NCBI GenBank assembly: GCA_900314715.1
Contig: OMWI01000017.1
Span: 62,001 to 126,000, forward strand
DNA: 64,000 nucleotides
DNA from: an uncultured Prevotellaceae bacterium
GTDB lineage: Bacteria; Bacteroidota; Bacteroidia; Bacteroidales; Bacteroidaceae
Direction of reading: 5' to 3'
The notes beneath the pieces were generated by a model. That model was not told the DNA's origin. It saw only the letters and a list, made by a program, of their open reading frames with translations, and searched no databases. Both the position numbers and the translations under genes were made by a program. This document shows positions 27,030 to 35,919 of this stretch, piece after piece. Numbering within the stretch: the stretch's first letter is position 1; each line of letters starts with the position of its first letter.

Positions 27030-29516
27030 ATGACCTACACGATAGAGAAAGTAACGACCCTGATTGGGGCGCGCCGTTTCGGCGAAACGGAAATGAAGAT
27101 TGCCTTTTTGCTGACCGATAGTCGTTCACTTTGTTTCCCCGACGAGACATTGTTCTTCGCCATTAAGTCGGAAAGGAACGACGGACATAAATATATTCCC
27201 GACCTATATCGTCGAGGAGTACGCAATTTCGTAGTCACTCACTTACCCGAGAATTATGCGGTGAATTATCCCGATGCCAATTTCCTCATGGTGCTTAACA
27301 CGCTTGAGGCTTTACAACGATTGGCAGAACGACACCGAGATGAATTCAATATTCCTATCATCGGAATCACGGGTTCAAATGGAAAGACCATGGCAAAGGA
27401 ATGGCTTTACCATTTGCTTTCACCCAATATGCGAGTAACGAGAAGTCCCCGTAGTTACAATTCTCAAATCGGTGTTCCTCTCTCCGTCTGGCTTATCAAC
27501 GAACAAACGGAAGTGGGTGTTTTTGAGGCAGGAATCAGTCAACCTGGTGAGATGAAAGCCTTGCGCGACATTATCCAACCAACCATTGCGGTGTTGACCA
27601 ATTTAGGTGCTGCTCATCAAGAAAACTTCGATTCCATGTCGGATAAGTGTGCCGAGAAAATGCGACTTTTCCATGATGCGAAAGCCGTGGTTTACCATAT
27701 TGATGAAATCAAGAAACTACAGGTGGAAAATCCGTTGCGTGAAGGACAAGTTTCTCTGGCTTGGTCAACTACCGATTCTCATGCTCCGCTTTACATTCAA
27801 TCCGTGGAGAAAGGCGACACCTCTACTCGTGTGACATATTTATATAATGTGGGAACAACCACACTCGGTGGTTCCTATCAAATTCCGTTTATTGACGAGG
27901 CATCAATTACCAATTCCATCGTGTGTTGTGCCGTGTGCTTGTATTTGGGAATCACGCCCAAAGTACTTGAAACACGTATGAGTGGATTGGAACCAGTAGC
28001 CATGCGCTTGGAAGTAAAAGAAGGACAGAATGGTTGTACGCTCATCAACGATAGCTATAATTCAGATATCAACTCATTGGATATTGCCCTTGACTTTATG
28101 AATCGTCGTCCTGATCATCAAGGACGAAGTCATACGTTGATATTGAGTGACATCTTACAAAGTGGAAAACAACCCCAAGACATTTATCGAGAAGTGTCGG
28201 AATTGACAGTAGAACGTGGGGTAGAGAAGTTTATTGGCATTGGTTCTATGCTTTGTGAATACGGCAAGGTGATAGAAGTTCCCCAACGTTTCCTTTTCCC
28301 AACGGTAGAGGCATTTGTCAAGAGCGACGTGTTTGCTTCCTTGCACGATGAGGTTATCTTGTTGAAAGGAGCACGACAATTTGGCTTTGACCAACTCACC
28401 GAGTTGTTGGTGAAGAAAGTGCATGAGACGATTCTGGAAGTCAATCTTGGTGCCGTGGTAAAAAACTTGAATTGGTATCGTTCTTTCCTCAAGCCAACCA
28501 CCAAATTGGTTTGTATGATTAAGGCAGATGGCTATGGTGCGGGAGCAGTAGAGATAGCCAAGACGTTGCAAGACCATCGTGTGGATTACTTAGCTGTAGC
28601 GGTGGCAGACGAAGGTGTTACCCTTCGCAACAATGGCATTTCATCGAATGTTATGGTGATGAATCCTGAGATGACATCATTCAAGACGATATTCGATTAT
28701 GACTTAGAACCAGAGATATATTCTTTCCGCTTGTTGGAGGCATTTATCAAGGCGGCAGAGAAAGAAGGAATCACGGGACATCCAGTACATATTAAATTGG
28801 ATACGGGTATGTGTCGCTTAGGCTTCAATCCTGAATGCGACATGGAAAAACTTATTGCCCGACTCAAGAGTCAGAATGCCGTGATTCCCCGTTCGGTGTT
28901 CTCGCATTTTGTGGGAAGCGATAGTGATGGATTCGATGATTTTTCCGCTCGTCAGTTTGCCTTGTTCGATAAGGCGAGTCGTCAATTACAGGATGCGTTT
29001 GACCATAAGATATTACGCCACATGGACAATTCCGCAGGTATCGAACATTTTCCTGAAAGACAGATGGATATGTGTAGGCTTGGCTTGGGCTTGTACGGCG
29101 TGAATCCCAGAACCAACCAAATCATGAACAATGTGAATACGTTGAAGACCACTATCTTGCAGATGAGAAACGTCAAGGCTGGCGAAACGGTAGGGTATAG
29201 TCGGAAAGGTGTATTGGAACATGATAGCGTGATAGCCGCCATTCCTATCGGTTATGCAGATGGATTGAATCGCCATTTGGGAAATCGTCATTGCTATTGT
29301 TTGGTCAATGGAAAGAAAGCAGAATATGTTGGGAATATCTGCATGGATGTTGCCATGATAGACGTAACAGGTATCGATTGCGCCGAGGGAGATATGGTAG
29401 AAATCTTTGGCGACCATCTCCCCGTAACGGTTTTATCAGACGTATTGGACACCATTCCATACGAGGTAATGACGGGAATTAGCAATCGTGTAAAGCGCGT
29501 GTATTTCCAAGATTAG
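27030..29516 (+). CDS. Bifunctional MurF ligase / alanine racemase
   Basis: This 828-residue fusion carries two peptidoglycan enzymes. Residues 1 to about 455 are MurF (UDP-MurNAc-tripeptide:D-Ala-D-Ala ligase), with the ATP loop GITGSNGKT at 112-120 and INDSYNSDINS further on. From about residue 463 it is a PLP-dependent alanine racemase, with CMIKADGYGAGAVEIA holding the PLP lysine, GYSRKG, and IPIGYADGLNRH. The racemase makes D-Ala for D-Ala-D-Ala, the substrate added by MurF. The fusion is known in Bacteroidetes. It follows the GH67 gene by 48 bp but probably serves housekeeping. Confidence 0.96.
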   Translation: MTYTIEKVTTLIGARRFGETEMKIAFLLTDSRSLCFPDETLFFAIKSERNDGHKYIPDLYRRGVRNFVVTHLPENYAVNYPDANFLMVLNTLEALQRLAERHRDEFNIPIIGITGSNGKTMAKEWLYHLLSPNMRVTRSPRSYNSQIGVPLSVWLINEQTEVGVFEAGISQPGEMKALRDIIQPTIAVLTNLGAAHQENFDSMSDKCAEKMRLFHDAKAVVYHIDEIKKLQVENPLREGQVSLAWSTTDSHAPLYIQSVEKGDTSTRVTYLYNVGTTTLGGSYQIPFIDEASITNSIVCCAVCLYLGITPKVLETRMSGLEPVAMRLEVKEGQNGCTLINDSYNSDINSLDIALDFMNRRPDHQGRSHTLILSDILQSGKQPQDIYREVSELTVERGVEKFIGIGSMLCEYGKVIEVPQRFLFPTVEAFVKSDVFASLHDEVILLKGARQFGFDQLTELLVKKVHETILEVNLGAVVKNLNWYRSFLKPTTKLVCMIKADGYGAGAVEIAKTLQDHRVDYLAVAVADEGVTLRNNGISSNVMVMNPEMTSFKTIFDYDLEPEIYSFRLLEAFIKAAEKEGITGHPVHIKLDTGMCRLGFNPECDMEKLIARLKSQNAVIPRSVFSHFVGSDSDGFDDFSARQFALFDKASRQLQDAFDHKILRHMDNSAGIEHFPERQMDMCRLGLGLYGVNPRTNQIMNNVNTLKTTILQMRNVKAGETVGYSRKGVLEHDSVIAAIPIGYADGLNRHLGNRHCYCLVNGKKAEYVGNICMDVAMIDVTGIDCAEGDMVEIFGDHLPVTVLSDVLDTIPYEVMTGISNRVKRVYFQD

Positions 29517-29538
29517 AAAAATTCTTTTTTATATGTAG

Positions 29539-29567
29539 TTGATATTCAATATTTTTTATTACCTTTG
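29539..29567 (+). promoter_or_regulatory. Promoter of the uronate locus
   Basis: TTG at 29539-29541, an 18-nt spacer and TACCTTTG at 29560-29567. The EIIC-like start codon is 50 bp downstream. Confidence 0.55.
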
Positions 29568-29617
29568 CAAGAAATATTCTACTGGAAGGCAAATTAGAAA
29601 AATAAACAATCATATTT

Positions 29618-31105
29618 ATGGAACAAGTATTTAGCTATATTATTAGCTTGGGTGCCAGTGTGATGATGCCAATTTTGTTCACCATCATCGGCTTGTGTAT
29701 TGGAATGAAGTTTGGAAAGTCGCTCAAGAGTGGTCTTTATGTGGGTGTCGGATTTGTCGGTTTAGGAATCGTTACGGCTTTGCTGACCAGCAACTTCGGT
29801 AGCCCGCTTGATGCTTTCTCGAAAATCTTTGACCTTGACCTGAGTGTGTTTGACATGGGTTGGCCTGCCGCTGCTGCCGTGGCCTATAACACGGCTGTGG
29901 GTGCATTGATTATACCCATCTGTCTGGGCGTCAATTTCTTATTGCTCATTACTAAATGCACACGCACGGTGAATATCGACTTGTGGAACTATTGGCACTT
30001 TGCCTTCATCGGTGCCGTGGCCTATTTCGTGATGGATCAGTCGTTGGCATGGGGATATTTTGCCGCCATCGTCTGCTACATTATCACGTTGGTGATGGCT
30101 GACCTTACAGCTGACCGTTTCCAAAAATACTATCCAGAGTGGCAGGGCATCTCGATACCCCAACCTTTCTGCCAAAGCTTCACCCCGTTTGCCATTGGTA
30201 TCAACTGGTTGCTCGACAAGATTCCTGGGTTCTCTAAGCTTGATATTGATGCTGAAGGACTGAAGAAGAAGTTCGGCGTTCTCGGTGAGCCTATCGTATT
30301 GGGTGTTATCGTCGGTGCCATTATAGCAGCTTTGGCTCATTTGAATCACTTCGGCGATATGGAAAGTTATAGAGTATCGTTGGAGGAGGCATTGAAAAGT
30401 AAGAATCCGTTGGCAAAACCTGTGTCCATGACTGATGCGGTGATGTCTGTAGTTAAGGACATTCTCTATCTTGGAGTGGTCATGGGTGCAGTTATGGAAC
30501 TCATACCTCGTATTACGAAGTTGTTCATCGACGGTCTGAAGCCAATTGCAGACAAGACTCAGGAGGTGGTGAAGCAGAAGTTCAACGGTAAGAAGGTTTA
30601 TATCGGAATGTCGCCGGCTGTTGTAATCGGCCATCCTACAACGCTCGTTGTGTCATTGCTGCTTATCCCGGTTGCCCTATTGGTGGCTGTCATACTGCCC
30701 GGCAATCAATTCCTGCCGTTGGCTTCACTGGCCGGTTTGTTCTATGTGTTTGTTATGGTTTTGCCTTATACTAAAGGAAATGTGGTGAAGACATTTATCA
30801 TCGGTCTCATAGCTGTGGGCATAGGTCTTTATTTTGTAACCGATATGGCTCCCGCATTTACGAAAGCAGCTAATTCTGTATTTGCTTCTACTGGTGATGC
30901 CGCTGCCAAGATTCCCGTCAAAACCGATGGTACACCTTATTTCGCTGGTGCGCTCGACTTTGCTTCGTCTCTCTTTGGCTGGGTCATCTATAAGTGCGTA
31001 GCCGCGTTGAAATGGATTGGTGCTGGTGTGCTAACACTCATCACTATTGCCATGGTGGTGTGGAACCGCATGCGTATCGTTGCTGATGAGAAAAATAATA
31101 AATAG
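29618..31105 (+). CDS. EIIC-GatC-like membrane transporter without PTS partners
   Basis: This 495-residue polytopic membrane protein resembles the galactitol-type PTS membrane subunit (EIIC-GAT). It has SLGASVMMPILFTIIGLCIG, GLYVGVGFVGLGIVTALL, AAAAVAYNTAVGALIIPICL and GHPTTLVVSLLLIPVALLVA. No EIIA, EIIB, HPr or EI gene is nearby, and Bacteroidetes generally lack a complete sugar PTS. It therefore probably acts as a secondary transporter or channel. It lies 24 bp before an exported KduI and a hexuronate MFS gene, so an uronate or its derivative is the likely cargo. Confidence 0.85.
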   Translation: MEQVFSYIISLGASVMMPILFTIIGLCIGMKFGKSLKSGLYVGVGFVGLGIVTALLTSNFGSPLDAFSKIFDLDLSVFDMGWPAAAAVAYNTAVGALIIPICLGVNFLLLITKCTRTVNIDLWNYWHFAFIGAVAYFVMDQSLAWGYFAAIVCYIITLVMADLTADRFQKYYPEWQGISIPQPFCQSFTPFAIGINWLLDKIPGFSKLDIDAEGLKKKFGVLGEPIVLGVIVGAIIAALAHLNHFGDMESYRVSLEEALKSKNPLAKPVSMTDAVMSVVKDILYLGVVMGAVMELIPRITKLFIDGLKPIADKTQEVVKQKFNGKKVYIGMSPAVVIGHPTTLVVSLLLIPVALLVAVILPGNQFLPLASLAGLFYVFVMVLPYTKGNVVKTFIIGLIAVGIGLYFVTDMAPAFTKAANSVFASTGDAAAKIPVKTDGTPYFAGALDFASSLFGWVIYKCVAALKWIGAGVLTLITIAMVVWNRMRIVADEKNNK

Positions 31106-31129
31106 TAATTAATTAAAAGATAAATAATA

Positions 31130-32134
31130 ATGAAGAGAACAATTCTTTCGATTGCGGGGGCTATTGTCCTTTCGCTTTCTTCAGCCAATGCACAAGAAGC
31201 TGACAGGTACGTTGGTTCACAACATGTGAAATTCCAAGCTGCCTGTCATCCTGAAGACGTGAAACACTATGACACCAAATTGCTCCGTGAGCGATTTGTC
31301 ATGGAGAAAGTCATGTCACCAGACTCCATTCTACTCACTTACTCCCATTATGACCGTTTTATCTTCGGTGGAGCGATGCCTGTTAACACCACGTTGAAAT
31401 TAGAAAACTTCTGGGAACTGGGTCTTGATGTTGACAATACCATCAAGGAGAAATATTTCATGTATAATCGCGAACTTGGTGTTGTGAACTGCGGATTGGG
31501 CGACGGTTGGGTTATTGTCGATGGCAAAGAGTACGCTCTCTCTCCCAAGGAGGCCCTATACATTGGTCGTGGCCATATCGGCAAGGACAAAGATGTGAAC
31601 AAGAGCATCCAATTCCGTTCAAAGGATGCCAGTAAACCTGCTAAGTTCTACTTGAACTCTGCCACCGCACATCAGCACTACAAGACCCAATGGATTACAC
31701 TCGATGGTCGCAAGGGTTCTTTGAAGGCTGCTGTTTGGGGTCCAGTGGGTACAGTTGAAGAGGCCAACAACCGTACCGTCTATAAGCTTATTGTTAATGA
31801 CGTGCTTGAGGAAGGTCCTTGCCAACTGCAACTCGGTTTGACACAACTCAATCCAGGTGCCGTTTGGAATACCATGCCCCCTCACACACACGGTCGTCGT
31901 ATTGAAGCATACTATTACTTCAATCTTCCTGCCGACCAAACTATCTCTCACGTGATGGGACAACCACAGGAGAGTCGTAATGTTTGGTTGCACAACGAGC
32001 AAGCTATCATGTCTCCTGAATGGAGTATTCACGCTGCTGCTGGTACCTATTATTATACCTTCATTTGGGGTATGGCAGGCGAGAACCTCTATTACAACGA
32101 CAAAGATAATATTCCGGTAATTGACATCAAATAA
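31130..32134 (+). CDS. kduI: Exported 5-keto 4-deoxyuronate isomerase
   Basis: This 334-residue protein is KduI by its cupin core: [18 protein letters not shown] supplies the two His and one Glu zinc ligands, [20 protein letters not shown] the distal His, and the end reads [15 protein letters not shown]. KduI converts 5-keto-4-deoxyuronate, from unsaturated pectin or glycosaminoglycan uronates, to 3-deoxy-D-glycero-2,5-hexodiulosonate. It is unusual in having an N-terminal signal peptide ([20 protein letters not shown], then AQ), which places it in the periplasm instead of the cytoplasm. Neighbours are the EIIC-like transporter and a hexuronate MFS. KduD is not in the window. Confidence 0.92.
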   Translation: MKRTILSIAGAIVLSLSSANAQEADRYVGSQHVKFQAACHPEDVKHYDTKLLRERFVMEKVMSPDSILLTYSHYDRFIFGGAMPVNTTLKLENFWELGLDVDNTIKEKYFMYNRELGVVNCGLGDGWVIVDGKEYALSPKEALYIGRGHIGKDKDVNKSIQFRSKDASKPAKFYLNSATAHQHYKTQWITLDGRKGSLKAAVWGPVGTVEEANNRTVYKLIVNDVLEEGPCQLQLGLTQLNPGAVWNTMPPHTHGRRIEAYYYFNLPADQTISHVMGQPQESRNVWLHNEQAIMSPEWSIHAAAGTYYYTFIWGMAGENLYYNDKDNIPVIDIK

Positions 32135-32144
32135 AGATTCAGAT

Positions 32145-33458
32145 ATGAATGCAGTACGAAAAACCAAGATGTCTAACTTCCGTTGGGTCATCTGTGCGTT
32201 GCTGTTTTTAGCAACCACCATCAATTACATGGACCGTCAGGTACTTTCTCTGACGTGGAAAGATTTCATTGCTCCAGAATTCCACTGGACCGATGCCGAC
32301 TATGGTACCATTACTGGTATGTTCTCTCTCTTCTATGCTATTGCCAACCTGTTTGCCGGTAAGTTTATCGACTGGATGGGAACCAAGAAAGGTTATCTCA
32401 TTGCCTGGTTGTTCCTCTCTTGTCGTTTGATATTGGCTGTCGGTGAGGCTGGTAACTTCCCTGCTGCCATCAAGGCAACAGCTGAGTACTTCCCCAAGAA
32501 AGACCGTGCTTTCTCTACCTCCATTTTCAATAGTGGTGCATCAGTAGGTGCTCTTGCTGCTCCTGCTACTATTCCTCTGTTGGCCCGTGCATGGGGTTGG
32601 GAAATGGCTTTCATCATCATTGGTGCCCTGGGTTTCATCTGGATGGGACTCTGGATGTGGCTCTATGAGAAACCACGTCAGAACAAGCGTGTCAACCAAG
32701 CAGAGTTGAATTTTATCGAACAAGACAATGACCTTGCTGAAGTACAAGATCGCAATGTGGTGAAAGAAGAAAAGGCCATTCCTTTCTTTGATTGCTTCAA
32801 GTACAAGCAGACTTGGTCTTTCCTCGTTGGTAAGTTCATGACCGATGGTGTGTGGTGGTTCTTCTTGTTCTGGGCTCCTGCATATTTCAGTGATCAGTAT
32901 GGCTACACCTCCGACTCTGCTATGGGTATCGCACTTATCTTCACGCTTTATGCCATCGTTACCATTCTCTCCATCGGTGGTGGTTATCTGCCTACTTACT
33001 TTGTTGACAAGAAGGGTATGAATCCTTATTTAGGTCGTATGCGTGCCATGTTTATCTTCGCATGCTTCCCCGTACTTGGATTGTTTGCACAACCTCTTGG
33101 TGCATATAGCGCATGGTGGCCTGCTATCCTCATTGGTCTTCTTGGTGCTGGACACCAGGCTTGGTCTGCAAACCTCTTCTCTACGATTGGTGACATGTTC
33201 CCAAAGAGTACCATTGGTACTATCGTGGGATTGGGTACGATGGCTGGAGGTATCGGTTCTATGTCTATCAACCTCGGTTCAGGTAAGTTCTTCGACTGGG
33301 CTGCAGAACAAGGGGCTAATTTCACATTCTTCGGTTTCGAGGGCAAGCCTGCTGCTTATATGGTTGTGTTCTGTATTTGTGCCGTGGCTTACTTGATTGG
33401 CTGGTGCATCATGAAGGCGCTCGTTCCAAAGTACAAGCCTATTGTTATTGAGGATTAA
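32145..33458 (+). CDS. Hexuronate-type MFS transporter (ExuT/ACS family)
   Basis: I use the ATG at 32145, 10 bp after kduI (437 residues). The protein has 12 predicted helices and the anion:cation symporter signatures: INYMDRQVLSLTWKDF in helix 1, GKFIDWMGTKKGYLIAW in loop 2-3, and AVGEAGNFPAAIKATAEYFP in helices 4-5. This matches ExuT, GudP and related uronate or aldarate importers. It probably carries the keto-uronate product of the exported KduI, or galacturonate/glucuronate, into the cytoplasm. It is the last gene of the operon, with two hairpins after it. Confidence 0.9.
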   Translation: MNAVRKTKMSNFRWVICALLFLATTINYMDRQVLSLTWKDFIAPEFHWTDADYGTITGMFSLFYAIANLFAGKFIDWMGTKKGYLIAWLFLSCRLILAVGEAGNFPAAIKATAEYFPKKDRAFSTSIFNSGASVGALAAPATIPLLARAWGWEMAFIIIGALGFIWMGLWMWLYEKPRQNKRVNQAELNFIEQDNDLAEVQDRNVVKEEKAIPFFDCFKYKQTWSFLVGKFMTDGVWWFFLFWAPAYFSDQYGYTSDSAMGIALIFTLYAIVTILSIGGGYLPTYFVDKKGMNPYLGRMRAMFIFACFPVLGLFAQPLGAYSAWWPAILIGLLGAGHQAWSANLFSTIGDMFPKSTIGTIVGLGTMAGGIGSMSINLGSGKFFDWAAEQGANFTFFGFEGKPAAYMVVFCICAVAYLIGWCIMKALVPKYKPIVIED

Positions 33459-33505
33459 TGAGTAGTGAGGTTGCAATGCAACCTCTCACTAAACATATCA
33501 TTTTA

Positions 33506-33543
33506 AGTCAAGAATCTGTCTATACGGGTTCTTGGCTTTTTTG
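33506..33543 (+). terminator. Terminator of the uronate operon
   Basis: AGTCAAGAA pairs with TTCTTGGCT (one G-T) and a T-run follows. A second perfect hairpin (AGTGAG...CTCACT with GTTGCA/TGCAAC) lies just upstream at 33464-33490, 6 bp after the stop. Confidence 0.75.
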
Positions 33544-33663
33544 TTGCATATCAATCAGCTGACATTATTCATGGGTAGCAAAATGGTTAGTAAGTCATAG
33601 GTAGGGAGTATATTCCACACAAACCATTAATATGTACGTTACATATTGTTGATTTGAAGACTA

Positions 33664-33774
33664 CAGACGTATGGTTTACAGCATACAAAGCTATCGTTTG
33701 CATCGTCTAAAGCTATTGTTTACGTATTCAAAATGACGTGTTTTGCGTCGTCTAAACTTATGGTTTGAACATTC
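33664..33774. repeat. 22-nt-period array, locus 3
   Basis: Units start at 33664, 33686, 33708 and 33730 (exact 22-nt step) and at 33753 (one base late). Cores include AAAG-CTATC-GTTT, AAAG-CTATT-GTTT, AAAATGACGTGTTTT and AAAC-TTATG-GTTT. It is part of a 1-kb gene-free stretch after the uronate operon. Confidence 0.82.
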
Positions 33775-33816
33775 AGTTTCCATATTTTCTGTAAAATATG
33801 TATTTTGTTGTTTTTG

Positions 33817-34148
33817 CCAAGACCTCCCGTTTTTTAGGTTAATTTGTTCTTTATCAGTGATTTAACATTTTCAAGACCTCCCGTAAGACCTCCCATAGAC
33901 CTCACCTAACACCTCCCGTTGGTGCTTATGTAAGTTCGCAAAAGAATGGTCAATGAAGCAATACTCTAATACACTTGAAATGATAGAACGGAAAGAGAAT
34001 CATCCGTAAATCATGTCGATAAGACGGGAGGTGATAGGTGAGGTCTATGGGAGGTCTAACGGGAGGTGTTAGGTGAGGTCTTTCAAGCTTTTCTGATTTA
34101 CAACTTCTTAATACTTAGGAGATTATCGAAAACGACGGGAGGTCTTGG
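33817..34148. repeat. Large nested inverted repeat built from GGGAGGT motifs
   Basis: Left arm 33873-33920 is a run of GACCTCCC-type units; right arm 34023-34067 is its reverse complement with only about four mismatches over 45 bp. Outer short arms repeat the pattern: CCAAGACCTCCCGTTTT (33817-33833) against AAAACGacgGGAGGTCTTGG-like sequence (34129-34148). The right arm carries one extra copy (34068-34080). The inner loop (33921-34020) has no gene. I see no transposase, so it may be a non-autonomous element or a structured RNA. Confidence 0.75.
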
Positions 34149-34243
34149 AGAAAATAAGAAAAAGGCAAATCTGAAGATTGGAAAAACACAAACCCTAATG
34201 ATATTTCGCTTGATCCCAAAATCCGCTGACCCTTGATTGCACG

Positions 34244-34275
34244 AAAAAAGGATGTTCGTTGTAGAACATCCTTTT
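34244..34275 (-). terminator. Terminator of the initiator tRNA gene
   Basis: On the minus strand AAAGGATGTTC pairs with GAACATCCTTT over a 6-nt loop, followed by more T. It lies 5 bp after the tRNA 3' end and has the GGATG core shared by other terminators here. Confidence 0.85.
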
Positions 34276-34280
34276 GATAG

Positions 34281-34353
34281 TTGCGGAGGCAGGACTCGAA
34301 CATGCGACCTCCAGGTTATGAGCCTGGCGAGCTACCAACTGCTCCACTCCGCG
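34281..34353 (-). tRNA. Initiator tRNA-fMet (CAT)
   Basis: The minus strand folds as a 73-nt tRNA with anticodon CAT in the loop CTCATAA. C1 faces A72 (CGCGGAG against CTCCGCA), the mismatch that marks bacterial initiator tRNAs, and the D stem has the initiator-type A11-U24 pair. Two oddities: the anticodon stem is CCAGG/CCTGG, so only two of the usual three consecutive G-C pairs are present (A29-U41 replaces one), and the T stem GCATG/CCTGC has one U-C mismatch. CCA is not encoded. A good promoter lies upstream and a terminator follows. Confidence 0.93.
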
Positions 34354-34374
34354 ATGTATTTTTTATTTCGGCTG

Positions 34375-34406
34375 CAAAATTACAATATTTTTTCGAGTTG
34401 TGCAAA
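34375..34406 (-). promoter_or_regulatory. Promoter of the tRNA-fMet gene
   Basis: On the minus strand TTTG (34403-34406), a 20-nt spacer and TAATTTTG (34375-34382) fit the consensus exactly. The tRNA 5' end is 21 bp downstream of the -7 box. Confidence 0.8.
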
Positions 34407-34463
34407 TAAAAGTGTGATATTTTGATTAATTTGTAGTATAAATAGAAACAAATCCATAATTTA

Positions 34464-34495
34464 TTTGGTTATATGAAATAAATAAACTAATTTTG
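34464..34495 (+). promoter_or_regulatory. Promoter of tetR-fabG
   Basis: TTTG at 34464-34467, a 20-nt spacer and TAATTTTG at 34488-34495. Its spacer is almost the same as that of the promoter at 50188-50219, which is more similarity than the consensus requires. Confidence 0.8.
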
Positions 34496-34538
34496 CACAT
34501 GTAATATAGTGTGTGCAATTTTAAGGAAAGGAGCAAAT

Positions 34539-35132
34539 ATGTCAATATCGAAGACAAGGCAGAAGCTGGTAGACGTTGCGCGACAACTCTTTGCTAAGAA
34601 TGGAATTGCGAATACGACGATGAATGATATTGCCCAAGCTTCTGGCAAGGGACGTCGCACGTTGTATACATATTTTAAGAGTAAGGAAGACGTCTATACT
34701 GCGGTTATCGAATCGGAATTGGAACGTTTGAGTGACAAGCTCGATGAGGTGGCAGCCAAGAGAATTCGTCCTCAAGACAAGATTATCGAATTGATTTATA
34801 CGCATTTGAGTTTGATTAAGGAAACCGTAGTGCGTAACGGAAACCTTCGTGCCGAGTTTTTCCGTAACATCTGGACGGTGGAGAAAGTGCGCAAGAATTT
34901 CGATGACGAGGAAATTGAATTGTTCCGTAAGGTGTATGCTGAAGGAAAGGCCGACGGCGAGTTTGATATTGACAACGTTGACCTTGTTGCAGACATTACG
35001 CACTATTGTATCAAGGGTTTGGAAGTACCATATATCTATGGTCGTATAGCCCACGGAATGACAGAGGAAGCTACTAAGCCGCAAGTGGCGAAGGTGGTGT
35101 ATGGTGCATTGGGAAAAAGATTGAAAACTTAA
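34539..35132 (+). CDS. TetR-family transcriptional regulator
   Basis: I chose the ATG at 34539 (197 residues) because a strong AAGGAAAGGAG ribosome-binding site precedes it and it begins MSISKTRQKLVDVARQLFAK; a start at 34509 would leave no such site. The helix-turn-helix reads GIANTTMNDIAQASGKGRRT then LYTYFKSKEDVY (about 22-55). The rest is the helical ligand domain. It is 16 bp upstream of a FabG-type reductase, so a fatty-acid or lipid effector is plausible. Confidence 0.93.
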   Translation: MSISKTRQKLVDVARQLFAKNGIANTTMNDIAQASGKGRRTLYTYFKSKEDVYTAVIESELERLSDKLDEVAAKRIRPQDKIIELIYTHLSLIKETVVRNGNLRAEFFRNIWTVEKVRKNFDDEEIELFRKVYAEGKADGEFDIDNVDLVADITHYCIKGLEVPYIYGRIAHGMTEEATKPQVAKVVYGALGKRLKT

Positions 35133-35148
35133 CATATAACAGACTAAA

Positions 35149-35886
35149 ATGGGATTATTAACAGGTAAGACGGCCCTGATTACAGGTGCCGCACGTGGCA
35201 TTGGCAAAGCCATTGCCTTAAGATTTGCCGCAGAAGGCGCAAACATTGCATTTACAGATCTCGCCGTTAACGAGGAAACACAGGCAGAAATAGAGGCTTT
35301 GGGCGTGAAAGCCAAGAGCTACGCTTCTAATGCAGCCGACTTTGCTCAGACGGAAGAAGTGGTAAAGGCAGTAAAAGAGGAATTTGGCTCAATCGATATC
35401 TTGGTAAACAACGCAGGTATTACTAAGGACGGGTTGATGCTCCGCATGACAGAACAGCAATGGGATGCTGTGATTGCCGTTAACTTGAAGTCAGCTTTCA
35501 ACTTCATCCATGCTTGTGTGCCCATCATGATGCGTCAACGTGGTGGTTCTATTATCAACATGGCATCGGTAGTGGGTGTTCATGGCAATGCAGGACAAGC
35601 CAATTATGCAGCATCAAAGGCTGGACTTATTGCATTGGCAAAGTCGATAGCCCAAGAAATGGGACCAAAGGGCATTCGTGCCAACGCCATTGCTCCTGGT
35701 TTCATTGATACAGCCATGACACAGGCCTTGCCAGAGGAAGTGCGCAAGGAATGGTGTCAGAAGATACCTCTCCGTCGCGGTGGAACCGTAGACGATATTG
35801 CCAATACAGCCGTATACCTCGCCAGCGACCTTTCCAGCTACGTGAGTGGTCAGGTGATTAAGGTTGACGGTGGCATGAATATGTAA
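35149..35886 (+). CDS. fabG: 3-oxoacyl-ACP reductase, FabG type
   Basis: This 245-residue short-chain dehydrogenase has the nucleotide motif TGAARGIGKA (12-21), NNAG (87-90) and the catalytic set Asn112, Ser140, Tyr153 and Lys157 (NYAASKAG), ending with YVSGQVIKVDGGMNM. Length and motifs match FabG, which reduces 3-oxoacyl-ACP with NADPH in fatty-acid synthesis. It follows a tetR gene in the same operon instead of other fab genes, so a related SDR role cannot be excluded. Confidence 0.9.
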   Translation: MGLLTGKTALITGAARGIGKAIALRFAAEGANIAFTDLAVNEETQAEIEALGVKAKSYASNAADFAQTEEVVKAVKEEFGSIDILVNNAGITKDGLMLRMTEQQWDAVIAVNLKSAFNFIHACVPIMMRQRGGSIINMASVVGVHGNAGQANYAASKAGLIALAKSIAQEMGPKGIRANAIAPGFIDTAMTQALPEEVRKEWCQKIPLRRGGTVDDIANTAVYLASDLSSYVSGQVIKVDGGMNM

Positions 35887-35919
35887 TTGCACGTGTCTTA
35901 ACGATACTAACAACCCATA

